Assembly: GCA_025455945.1 (NCBI GenBank)
Contig: JALOLN010000155.1
Coordinates: forward strand, 1 to 6,781
Reading direction: 5' to 3'
Source: Actinomycetes bacterium
GTDB taxonomy: Bacteria; Actinomycetota; Actinomycetes; Prado026
Length of the DNA stretch: 6,781 nucleotides
Positions 1 to 5,805 of the stretch are shown here, in pieces. How positions within the stretch are numbered: the first letter of the stretch is position 1; each line of letters starts with the position of its first letter. A program made the translations under genes and the position numbers. The notes beneath the pieces were generated by a model that did no database searches, had not been told where the DNA came from, and was given only the letters and a program-made list of their open reading frames with translations.

Positions 1-519
1 GGCACCGGACGGACGGCGGCGGACCTGCTGCCGAAGGACGTCGCCGAGAACGTCATGATCGTCGACCTGGTGCGCAACGACCTGGGCCGGGTCTGTGCGC
101 CCGGCTCGGTCACCGTGCCGGCGCTGCTGGCGACCGAGGAGCATCCCGGGCTGGTGCACCTGGTGTCGACGGTCCGCGGCGAGCTGCGCCCGGACGTGGG
201 CTGGCCGGCGCTGCTCGCCGCGACCTTCCCGCCCGGGTCGGTGACGGGCGCGCCCAAGTCGAGCGCGGTGCGCATCATCGCCGGGCTGGAGCCGGTCCCG
301 CGCGGGGTCTACTGCGGCGCGGTGGGCTGGGTGGACGCCGACCGCCGGCAGGCCGAGCTCGCGGTCGCGATCCGCACCTTCTGGTGGCAGGACGGCACAC
401 TGCGGTTCGGCACCGGCGCCGGCATCACCTGGGGCTCGCAGCCGTACGGTGAGTGGGTGGAGACCGAGCTCAAGTCCGCTCGGCTGCTCGGCGTGGCGGC
501 GACGGAGGTGCCGGGATGA
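1..519 (+). CDS. pabB: Aminodeoxychorismate synthase component I, C-terminal part (5' end outside window)
   Basis: This enzyme of the chorismate-binding family aminates chorismate to 4-amino-4-deoxychorismate, using ammonia from a glutamine amidotransferase partner, in the cytosolic p-aminobenzoate branch of folate synthesis. The frame is open from base 1, so only the last 172 residues are present; the first residues (GTGR) look like the end of the family's PIKGT motif. Counting from base 1, visible family motifs are ENVMIVDLVRNDLGR at 16-30, FPPGSVTGAPK at 76-86, GAGITWGS at 139-146 and the EWVETELK box at 151-158, which supplies metal and chorismate contacts. The end fits a complete family C-terminus. 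The stop overlaps the next gene's start (ATGA, 516-519), implying translational coupling. TrpE and isochorismate or salicylate synthases share these motifs; the neighbouring pabC is what favours PabB. An amidotransferase (pabA) domain, fused or separate, cannot be seen. Confidence 0.9.
   Translation, partial: GTGRTAADLLPKDVAENVMIVDLVRNDLGRVCAPGSVTVPALLATEEHPGLVHLVSTVRGELRPDVGWPALLAATFPPGSVTGAPKSSAVRIIAGLEPVPRGVYCGAVGWVDADRRQAELAVAIRTFWWQDGTLRFGTGAGITWGSQPYGEWVETELKSARLLGVAATEVPG
504..508 (+). promoter_or_regulatory. Ribosome binding site of pabC
   Basis: GGAGG lies seven bases before the ATG at 516, inside the last codons of pabB. It fixes the pabC start at 516 rather than at the upstream in-frame ATG at 453, and supports coupled translation of the pair. 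Confidence 0.75.
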
Positions 520-1337
520 AGGCCTGGGTGGACGGCCGGCTCGTCGACTCCGCCGAGGCGGTCGTCTCGGCGTTCGACCACGGTCTGACCGTCGGCGACG
601 GCGTCTTCGAGACCCTCAAGGTCGTCGACGGGGTGCCCTTCGCACTCACGCGGCACCTGCGCCGGCTGGCCGCGTCGGCGCAGCGACTCGGCTTGCCCAC
701 GCCGGCGGACGACGTCGTGCGCCGCGCCGTGGTGGAGGTCCTGGCGGCGAACGAGCCCGCGCAGGCCGGCCGGCTGCGGATCACCCTCACCGGCGGGATC
801 GCCCCCCTCGGCTCCGACCGGGGGGACGCCGCCCCCACCCTCGTCGTCGCCGTCGGGTCGCTGGGGGAGTGGCTGACCTCTGCCGCACTCGTCACCGTGC
901 CCTGGCCGCGCAACGAGCGCTCCGCCGTCGCCGGGGCGAAGACGACGTCCTACGCGGAGAACGTCGTCGCGCTGGCCCGCGCTCACCGCACCGGGGCGGA
1001 CGAGGCGCTGTTCCTCGACACCCGCGGCCACCTGTGCGAGGGCACCGGCTCGAACGTCTTCCTCGTCGTCGGGGACCGGCTGGTGACCCCCGCGCTGTCG
1101 ACGGGGTGCCTGGCCGGGATCACCCGCGCCCTCGTCCTGGAGTGGGCCGGCGCCGACGAGGTCGAGCTGCCGGCCGCTGCGCTGGCCGAGGCGAGCGAGG
1201 TGTTCATCACCTCCTCGACCCGCGACGTGCAGCCCGTGCACGCCGTCGACGACCGGGCATGGTCCGCTCCCGGGCCGGTCACCCGCGAGGTGATGGCCGT
1301 CTTCGCCTCGCGGTCGGCAGCCGACCCGGATCCGTGA
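516..1337 (+). CDS. pabC: 4-amino-4-deoxychorismate lyase, class IV PLP aminotransferase fold
   Basis: The predicted product is a 273-residue PLP enzyme that removes pyruvate from aminodeoxychorismate to give p-aminobenzoate, the step after PabB. Family signatures are visible: the N-terminal FDHGLTVGDGVFETLKV block at 20-36, the likely PLP lysine K142 in AGAKTTSYAEN, and the EGTGSNVFLV cofactor block at 175-184 followed by TPALSTGCLAGITR at 191-204. Length matches the family. The ATG at 516 is chosen because it overlaps the pabB stop, has a GGAGG at seven bases, and begins the protein at the usual MKAWVDG-type N-terminus; the frame extends to 453 but that part is pabB in another frame. By sequence alone a branched-chain or D-amino-acid aminotransferase is possible, since class IV members look alike; the overlap with pabB is the main argument for PabC. 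Confidence 0.87.
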   Translation: MKAWVDGRLVDSAEAVVSAFDHGLTVGDGVFETLKVVDGVPFALTRHLRRLAASAQRLGLPTPADDVVRRAVVEVLAANEPAQAGRLRITLTGGIAPLGSDRGDAAPTLVVAVGSLGEWLTSAALVTVPWPRNERSAVAGAKTTSYAENVVALARAHRTGADEALFLDTRGHLCEGTGSNVFLVVGDRLVTPALSTGCLAGITRALVLEWAGADEVELPAAALAEASEVFITSSTRDVQPVHAVDDRAWSAPGPVTREVMAVFASRSAADPDP

Positions 1338-1356
1338 TACCGGGCCGGTGCCGCGC

Positions 1357-1804
1357 TCAGCCCCGCTTCAGCCGGTCGACGAGCAGGCCCTCGACCCGCG
1401 CGGTGACGTCGGCCAGGTCGTCGCCACGCGACGAGCTGGGGCAGGCCGAACCGCGCCACCGCGTCCTGGTCCTGGAGCACCGCAATCGCGAACCGCCACG
1501 GCGCCTCGTAGTCCAGGGGCAGGCTCTGGCTGCGCTGGCGCACCGCCCAGGCCCGCACCACCTCCACCGCGCGGGCGGCCAGCCCGGCGTGCGGGTGCAG
1601 GTGGTCGTCGGGCAGGTGGCGCAGCCTTACCGGCAGGGTGCCGTGGAAGCACCACGGGCGGCCCGCTCGGCTGGCGCCGTCCAGGCCGAGCAGGGCCACG
1701 GCGTCCCGGCAGGTGGGGGAGAGCAGGTCGACCCACAGGTCGAAGGCGCCCCGCCTCGGGTGCGCCAGCAGGGGCGCCAGGTCTCCTGCGTCGCGACCTG
1801 CCAC
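1357..1804 (-). pseudogene. Unrecognised small protein gene with a one-base frameshift near its 3' end
   Basis: I do not recognise this family. From a GTG at 1804 the frame reads about 123 residues of protein-like sequence rich in W, F, D and L (for example FDLWVDLLSPTCRDAVALLG at 21-40 and LPLDYEAPWRFAIAVLQDQD at 95-114). After FGLPQL it turns into a low-complexity R/P/G run that continues antisense through pabC. One base away, a second frame starts with SRGDDLADVTARVEGLL and ends at a TGA (1357-1359), a credible C-terminus. Removing one base would give 148 residues. The G run at 1438-1441 (CCCC in the gene) is a natural slip point, giving LPSSSRGDDLADV; dropping one base a little downstream also works. 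There is no signal peptide or membrane segment. It diverges from hutU by 60 bases and ends 19 bases from the converging pabC stop. It could be a true pseudogene, a recent mutation or a sequencing error. Confidence 0.6.
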
Positions 1805-1829
1805 GCGACTAGTGTGCCGAGGCAGGTCG
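1794..1829. promoter_or_regulatory. 9-bp inverted repeat in the divergent hutU promoter region (candidate operator)
   Basis: CGACCTGCC at 1794-1802 and GGCAGGTCG at 1821-1829 are perfect inverted copies separated by 18 bases, with an ACTAGT palindrome near the middle (1808-1813). The repeat spans the start of the minus-strand gene and the region just upstream of hutU, so a dimeric regulator bound here could affect both. It does not resemble the AT-rich palindrome known for HutC-type repressors. Regulation is inferred from position alone, and a chance repeat in GC-rich DNA is possible. Confidence 0.35.
1810..1816. promoter_or_regulatory. Weak candidate -10 elements for hutU (+) and the divergent gene (-)
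   Basis: On the plus strand TAGTGT (1810-1815) fits the actinobacterial TAnnnT -10 pattern and would put the hutU start of transcription about 40 bases before its ATG. On the minus strand CACACT (1811-1816) lies six bases before the GTG at 1804, the spacing expected for a leaderless transcript, but its first base does not match. Neither has a convincing -35 box. Confidence 0.25.
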
Positions 1830-1851
1830 TCCGCTGCCCCTACTTCGCCCC

Positions 1852-1856
1852 AGGAG
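1852..1856 (+). promoter_or_regulatory. Ribosome binding site of hutU
   Basis: AGGAG lies eight bases before the ATG at 1865. It decides the start in a frame that is open all the way back to base 449. Confidence 0.8.
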
Positions 1857-1864
1857 TGGTTGCC

Positions 1865-3550
1865 ATGGAGGGTGCCCGTCCGGTCCGAGCCCCGCGCGGC
1901 TCCGAGCTGACCTGCCGGTCATGGGGCGCGGAGGCAGCCCTGCGGATGCTGCACAACAACCTCGACCCGGAGGTGGCCGAACGTCCGGACGACCTCGTCG
2001 TGTACGGCGGCAACGGCCGGGCGGCCCGCAGCTGGGCCGCGTTCGACGCCATCGTCGGCTCGCTGCGCGAGATGGGCCCCGAGGACACCCTGCTGGTCCA
2101 GTCGGGCAAGCCCGTCGGCGTCGTCCGCACCCACGCCCTCGCCCCGAGGGTGCTCATCGCCAACTCGCTGCTCGTGCCGCGCTGGGCCACGCCGGAGCAC
2201 TTCCGGGAGCTCGAGGAGGCCGGCCTGATGATGTACGGCCAGATGACGGCCGGGTCGTGGATCTACATCGGCACGCAGGGGATCCTCCAGGGCACCTACG
2301 CCACCTTCGGCGAGGTCGCCAACCAGCACTTCGGCGGCTCGCTGCGCGGCACCGTGACCCTCACCGGCGGGCTCGGCGGGATGGGCGGTGCCCAGCCGCT
2401 GGCGGTGACCGGCAACGGCGGTGTCGCGCTGTGCGTCGAGGTGGACCCCTGGCGGGCCCAGCGACGTCTCGACCACGGCTACCTCGACGAGATCGCCGGC
2501 TCCCTGGACGACGGGCTGGCCCGGGTGGACGCCGCTCGGGCCGGGGGCCGCCCGCTCTCCGTCGCGGTCGTCGCCAACTGCGCCGACGTGCTGCCCGAGC
2601 TGGTGCGGCGCGGATGGCGGCCGGACATCGTCACCGACCAGACCTCCGCCCATGATGCGCTCAACGGCTACGTGCCCAACGGCATGACCTACGAGGAGGC
2701 CCTGGAGCTGCGTGCCGCCAAGCCGAGCGAGTACGTCGAGCGCTCGACGGTCGCGATGGCCGAGCACTGCCGGGCGATGGTCGACTTCCTGCACGGCGGC
2801 GCCGTCGTGTTCGACTACGGCAACGGGCTGCGCGGGCAGGCCCGGGACGCCGGGTTCGACGACGCCTTCGCCTACCCGGGGTTCGTCCTGGCGTATATCC
2901 GACCGCTGTTCGCCAGGGGCGCCGGGCCGTTCCGCTGGGCCTGCCTGTCCGGGGCCGCCGCCGACCTCGCGGCCACCGACGACGCGATGCTCGCCGCTTT
3001 CCCCGACGACGACGCGCTGCAGCGCTGGGTCCCCTTCGCCCGCGAACGGGTCAAGGGCCAGGGCCTGCCGTCGCGGATCTGCTGGGTCGGCTACGGGGAG
3101 CGGCACCGGGCGGGCCAGGCGTTCAACGACCTGGTGCGCACTGGTGCGGTGTCCGCCCCGATCGTCATCGGCCGCGACCACCTCGACGCCGGGTCGGTCG
3201 CCTCCCCGGAGCGGGAGACCGAGGGCATGCTCGACGGCACGGACGCCGTGGCCGACTGGCCGGTGCTCAACGCGCTGCTCAACACGGCGTCGGGAGCCAC
3301 CTGGGTGTCGGTCCACCACGGCGGCGGGGTGGGGATCGGCAAGTCGATCCACGCGGGGGTCGTGGTCGTGGCTGACGGCACGGACGCCGGCCACGACGCG
3401 GTGACGCGGGTGCTCACCAACGACCCGGGGATGGGTGTGCTCCGGCACGCCGACGCGGGCTACTCCATCGCGGTCGACACCGCGCGCACCGTCGGGATCC
3501 GGATCCCCATGCTCGACGGGACGCACGCGCCCGGGTGGCAGCCGGAGTGA
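1865..3550 (+). CDS. hutU: Urocanate hydratase (urocanase)
   Basis: Urocanase adds water to urocanate to give 4-imidazolone-5-propionate, the second step of histidine breakdown, in the cytosol, with tightly bound NAD+ acting as an electrophile. The product is 561 residues, normal for the family. Visible signatures: LRMLHNNLDPEVAE at 26-39 and LVVYGGNGRAAR at 44-55 near the N-terminus; QMTAGSWIYIGTQGILQGTY at 126-145; the glycine-rich NAD-binding GGLGGMGGAQPLA at 168-180; TDQTSAHD at 257-264; STVAMAEHC at 294-302; and ICWVGYGER at 405-413, whose C406 corresponds to the active-site cysteine of Pseudomonas urocanase. The C-terminal part holds VSVHHGGGVGIGKSIHAG at 481-498. The ATG at 1865 is chosen for its AGGAG and because the protein then starts with the usual MEGARPVRAPRG. 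The stop overlaps the hutI start by four bases, so the pair is probably one operon. The chance of another function is very low. Confidence 0.97.
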   Translation: MEGARPVRAPRGSELTCRSWGAEAALRMLHNNLDPEVAERPDDLVVYGGNGRAARSWAAFDAIVGSLREMGPEDTLLVQSGKPVGVVRTHALAPRVLIANSLLVPRWATPEHFRELEEAGLMMYGQMTAGSWIYIGTQGILQGTYATFGEVANQHFGGSLRGTVTLTGGLGGMGGAQPLAVTGNGGVALCVEVDPWRAQRRLDHGYLDEIAGSLDDGLARVDAARAGGRPLSVAVVANCADVLPELVRRGWRPDIVTDQTSAHDALNGYVPNGMTYEEALELRAAKPSEYVERSTVAMAEHCRAMVDFLHGGAVVFDYGNGLRGQARDAGFDDAFAYPGFVLAYIRPLFARGAGPFRWACLSGAAADLAATDDAMLAAFPDDDALQRWVPFARERVKGQGLPSRICWVGYGERHRAGQAFNDLVRTGAVSAPIVIGRDHLDAGSVASPERETEGMLDGTDAVADWPVLNALLNTASGATWVSVHHGGGVGIGKSIHAGVVVVADGTDAGHDAVTRVLTNDPGMGVLRHADAGYSIAVDTARTVGIRIPMLDGTHAPGWQPE

Positions 3551-4728
3551 GCGGGGCGAACCTGCTCGTCCGAGGCATCGGCCGCCTGCTCACGATGGCC
3601 GGCGAGCCGGTGCCGGACGCGGCCGTGCTCGTCCGCGACGGCCGGGTGGCCTGGACCGGTTCGGCGGCGGACCTGCCCGACCTGCCCGACCTGCCCGACC
3701 TGCCCGAGCTGGACGCCGGCGGCGCCTGCGTGGTCCCCGGGTTCGTCGACCCGCACACCCACTTGGTGTTCGCGGGCAGCCGCCGCGAGGAGTTCGTCGC
3801 CCGGCTGGCCGGCCTCCCGTACGACGGGGGCGGCATCCGGACGACGGTGGGTGCGACGACGGCCGCGTCGGACGACGAGCTGGTGGCGCTGGCCCGGGCC
3901 CGCCTGGCGGTGGCCCTGGCGCACGGGACGACGTCCATGGAGGTCAAGAGCGGGTACGGCCTCACGCCCGACGCCGAGCTGCGGCTGCTACGTCTGGTGC
4001 ACCGGCTCGCGGCCGAGCAGCCGGTCCGGCTGGAGTCCACCTATCTCGGGGCGCACGTCGTCCCGGCCGGTCGGAACCGCGCCGAGTACCTCGACGAGGT
4101 CGTGGCCACGGTGCCGCTCGCGGCGGCCGCCGGGGCGCGGTGGGTCGACGTCTTCTGTGACCGCGGGGTGTTCACCGTCGACGAGGCCCGGCGGGTGCTG
4201 CAGGCCGGCGCGGCAAACGGGCTGGGACTGCGGCTGCACGCCGAGGAGATCGCCTGGACCGGCGCGGCGGGGCTCGCGGCCGAGACCGGCTGCGCCAGCG
4301 CCGACCACCTCGAGCACGTCAGCGCGGACGACGCCCGCGCGATGGCGGCCGCCGGTGTCGTCGGCGTGCTGCTGCCAACCGTGACGCTGTCGCTGCGCAG
4401 CGGGGCATGGGGGCACGCCGCCGTCCTGCGCGAGGCCGGCGTCGAGCTGGCGCTGGCGACGGACTGCAACCCGGGGACGTCGTGGTGCGAGTCGATGCCC
4501 TACGTCATCCAGCTGGCCTGCCTGCAGATGGGGCTGTCGGTGGCGGAGGCCTTCCGGGCGGCGACGCTGGGGGCCGCGCACGCGCTGCGGCACGCCGACC
4601 GGGGCCATCTGGGCGTGGGTGCCTGCGGGGACCTCGTCGTCCTCGACGCCGAGCACGAGGCGGACCTGGTGGCGCACCTCGGCGGCCGGCCGGTGCGACG
4701 GACCGTGGTCGGCGGGGTGCCGACCTAG
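3547..4728 (+). CDS. hutI: Imidazolonepropionase
   Basis: HutI hydrolyses 4-imidazolone-5-propionate to N-formimino-L-glutamate, the step after HutU. The product is a 393-residue amidohydrolase-superfamily protein with an N-terminal beta-sandwich part and a metal-dependent TIM barrel. Metal and catalytic motifs are visible: HTH at 70-72 in GFVDPHTHLVF, HAEE at 231-234, DHLEH at 253-257, and D306 in ATDCNPGTSWCESMP. EVKSGYGL at 132-139 is a further family signature. I place the start at the GTG at 3547, whose GTGA overlaps the hutU stop, rather than the GTG at 3535; there is no strong Shine-Dalgarno, as expected for coupled translation. An oddity is a DLP tripeptide repeated four times (residues 42-53) in the N-terminal domain. 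No hutH or formiminoglutamate hydrolase or deiminase gene is next to the pair, so the rest of the pathway must be encoded elsewhere. Confidence 0.96.
   Translation: MSGANLLVRGIGRLLTMAGEPVPDAAVLVRDGRVAWTGSAADLPDLPDLPDLPELDAGGACVVPGFVDPHTHLVFAGSRREEFVARLAGLPYDGGGIRTTVGATTAASDDELVALARARLAVALAHGTTSMEVKSGYGLTPDAELRLLRLVHRLAAEQPVRLESTYLGAHVVPAGRNRAEYLDEVVATVPLAAAAGARWVDVFCDRGVFTVDEARRVLQAGAANGLGLRLHAEEIAWTGAAGLAAETGCASADHLEHVSADDARAMAAAGVVGVLLPTVTLSLRSGAWGHAAVLREAGVELALATDCNPGTSWCESMPYVIQLACLQMGLSVAEAFRAATLGAAHALRHADRGHLGVGACGDLVVLDAEHEADLVAHLGGRPVRRTVVGGVPT
3670..3705 (+). repeat. Four tandem copies of a 9-bp unit inside hutI
   Basis: The unit GACCTGCCC occurs four times without mismatch and encodes DLP four times. 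A degenerate fifth unit follows (GAGCTGGAC, Glu-Leu-Asp). The period is a multiple of three, so slippage would add or remove residues without breaking the frame. Confidence 0.9.
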
Positions 4729-5135
4729 CGGTCGAGCAGCCGGTCGATGACGGCGTCCAGCGAGAGGTGGCGGGCCTCGTCGCCGGCCGGGACGGCGACG
4801 TACATCTCCCGGACGAGCTCGACCACGTCGTCCTGCTCGGCCTCCAGGAGCGCATGCCCGGCCGGGGAGCTGAGGGACAGGCAGACCACCGGGCGGCCAC
4901 CGGACTGGGACGGCCAGACCCCGACGTCGCCCTCGCCGGAGGGGGTGACCAGGCCGTCGGCGAGCAGGTCGCGACCGAAGACCCATCGCGTCGCGGCGCC
5001 GTCCACCCAGAAGGTGGCGTGCACGGCGTAGGGGTCGGCCGGCTCGTAGCGCAGGTCGGCCTGGACGGGCAGGGCGTCGACCCCCGACACGACGAGCCTC
5101 AGCTCGAGTGACCGTGTGACGGCGGACAGGGGCAT
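4725..5135 (-). CDS. ssgB: SsgB-type sporulation and cell-division protein (SsgA-like family)
   Basis: SsgB, the archetype of the SsgA-like proteins, is known in Streptomyces to sit at the future division site and recruit FtsZ at the onset of sporulation septation. The predicted product is 136 residues, very close to known SsgB. It carries the family blocks LELRLVVSGVDALPV at 10-24, LRYEPADPYAVHATF at 28-42, WVFGRDLLADGL at 51-62, PSGEGDVGVWPS at 65-76 and VVCLSLSSPAGHALLEA at 83-99. There are no membrane segments. The ATG at 5135 has a GGAG seven bases upstream; the longer open frame to 5522 runs through the divergent gene and is not needed. It is divergent from the PGPGW membrane protein gene and converges on hutI, sharing a CTAG at the stops. 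In a non-filamentous host the exact role could differ; a paralogous SsgA-like protein is the main alternative. Confidence 0.88.
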   Translation of the reverse strand: MPLSAVTRSLELRLVVSGVDALPVQADLRYEPADPYAVHATFWVDGAATRWVFGRDLLADGLVTPSGEGDVGVWPSQSGGRPVVCLSLSSPAGHALLEAEQDDVVELVREMYVAVPAGDEARHLSLDAVIDRLLDR

Positions 5136-5142
5136 GCGGGAG

Positions 5143-5146
5143 CTCC
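5143..5146 (-). promoter_or_regulatory. Ribosome binding site of ssgB
   Basis: GGAG on the minus strand, seven bases before the ATG at 5135, supports this start over the longer open frame. Confidence 0.6.
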
Positions 5147-5184
5147 GGGGGGTCGATCGAGGGGATGTCAATCCATGGTGCGCC

Positions 5185-5215
5185 TTGCGCAGAGGGCGGC
5201 ACGCCTGGTTACCGT
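5185..5215 (+). promoter_or_regulatory. Candidate promoter giving a leaderless transcript of the PGPGW gene
   Basis: TACCGT at 5210-5215 fits the TAnnnT -10 pattern and is followed by seven bases and then the GTG at 5223, so transcription would begin at or next to the start codon. A TTGCGC at 5185-5190 could serve as the -35, but the 19-base spacing is long. No Shine-Dalgarno is seen before the GTG, in keeping with leaderless translation, which is common in Actinobacteria. Confidence 0.45.
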
Positions 5216-5222
5216 GTGAGAC

Positions 5223-5681
5223 GTGGCACACCCCGACCCGGTCGCAGCTCCGTCGGAGGCCGCCGACCCCGCGGCGTCCGACGCCGGAGTCCGGCTGCGC
5301 TGGCACCGCCGGGTGCGTGAGCGGGCCCGGGCGAACCGGGCCGCGGACCTGGTGTGGCGGGCGTCCGTGCTGGGCCTCGGCTCGGCCGTCATCGTCGCCG
5401 GGCTGATCATGCTCGTGGTCCCCGGCCCGGGGTGGGCGGCGATCTTCGTGGGGCTGGCGATCCTGGCCAGCGAGTACGCCTGGGCGCACAACCTGTTGTC
5501 GCGGGCGAAGGAGTGGGCCCAACGGGCTCGGGACCGGGCCACGGACCCCGCCGTGCGGAGACGCAACCTCGCACTGACGTCGCTGGCGGCCGTGGCGGTC
5601 CTGGCGGTCGGCGCCTGGTACCTCGTGGAGTACGGTCCGACGCTCGACGGCCCGCGCGATTGGTTCGCATCGGTGGGGTAA
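5223..5681 (+). CDS. Small PGPGW-motif membrane protein (TIGR02611-like)
   Basis: The predicted product is a 152-residue membrane protein of unknown function. After a charged, arginine-rich cytoplasmic N-terminus (residues 24-46) there is a hydrophobic segment at about 48-66, the diagnostic VVPGPGW at 65-71, a second hydrophobic stretch at 72-83, a basic amphipathic linker at about 90-115, and a last membrane segment at about 117-135. The PGPGW signature defines a family of putative transmembrane proteins; the actinobacterial version is TIGR02611 as I recall it. The GTG at 5223 is chosen because it gives the whole protein and sits seven bases after a good -10. It is divergent from ssgB (87-base gap) and ends 17 bases before a tRNA gene, with which it may be transcribed. 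No enzymatic residues can be pointed to. Confidence 0.85.
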   Translation: MAHPDPVAAPSEAADPAASDAGVRLRWHRRVRERARANRAADLVWRASVLGLGSAVIVAGLIMLVVPGPGWAAIFVGLAILASEYAWAHNLLSRAKEWAQRARDRATDPAVRRRNLALTSLAAVAVLAVGAWYLVEYGPTLDGPRDWFASVG

Positions 5682-5698
5682 GGTGATCGCCGCTGATC

Positions 5699-5770
5699 GG
5701 GCGATTGGCTCAGTGGTAGAGCGCCTCGTTCACACCGAGGAGGTCACTGGTTCGAACCCAGTATCGCCCA
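5699..5770 (+). tRNA. tRNA-Val (anticodon CAC)
   Basis: The full cloverleaf can be traced. The acceptor stem pairs GGGCGAT (5699-5705) with ATCGCCC (5763-5769), and A5770 is the discriminator. The D arm uses GCTC/GAGC, the anticodon stem CCTCG/CGAGG, and the T arm ACTGG-TTCGAAC-CCAGT. The seven-base anticodon loop TTCACAC places CAC at 5731-5733, which reads GUG valine codons. CCA is not encoded. The gene lies 17 bases after the PGPGW gene. Confidence 0.97.
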
Positions 5771-5783
5771 CCCGGTGTCGCGA

Positions 5784-5805
5784 GGTGACGATCCGCCCGG
5801 TCACC
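5784..5805. terminator. Possible hairpin terminator between the tRNA and the converging secreted-protein gene
   Basis: GGTGAC (5784-5789) and GTCACC (5800-5805) form a six-bp stem with a ten-base loop, overlapping the minus-strand stop codon (5801-5803). It lies where two converging transcripts meet. There is no T run on either side, though many high-GC actinobacterial terminators lack one. Confidence 0.3.

Noticed and set aside
1348..1812. A plus-strand 154-codon frame opposite the frameshifted gene
   Set aside because: Its product is almost all R, P, A and G, and the minus strand carries the more protein-like sequence in the same place.
449..1864. A very long plus-strand frame that joins hutU to sequence back to base 449, giving a protein of about 1,033 residues
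   Set aside because: Upstream of 1865 the translation is arginine- and glycine-rich low complexity and overlaps pabC and the minus-strand gene in other frames. The hutU ATG at 1865 has a good ribosome binding site and a family-typical N-terminus.
1805..1864. A HutC-type operator upstream of hutU
   Set aside because: I looked for the AT-rich palindrome of GntR/HutC repressors and found nothing close. The only symmetrical element is the GC-rich repeat reported separately.
1919..3526. A 535-codon minus-strand open frame antisense to hutU
   Set aside because: It is the usual shadow frame of a GC-rich gene: its translation is rich in R, G, H, V and P and has no recognisable domain, while hutU on the other strand is unmistakable.
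5166..5171. A perfect TTGACA on the minus strand, 30 bases before the ssgB start
   Set aside because: No -10-like hexamer lies 16-19 bases downstream; that position is a C/G run overlapping the ribosome binding site. I do not call a promoter from it.
3988..5202. A 404-codon minus-strand frame across hutI and ssgB
   Set aside because: Only shadow sequence. The real genes in this stretch are hutI on plus and ssgB on minus in different frames.
5751..5770. tRNA-Val 3' end as an attachment site
   Set aside because: No second copy of the T arm and acceptor end was found in the window, and there is no integrase gene.
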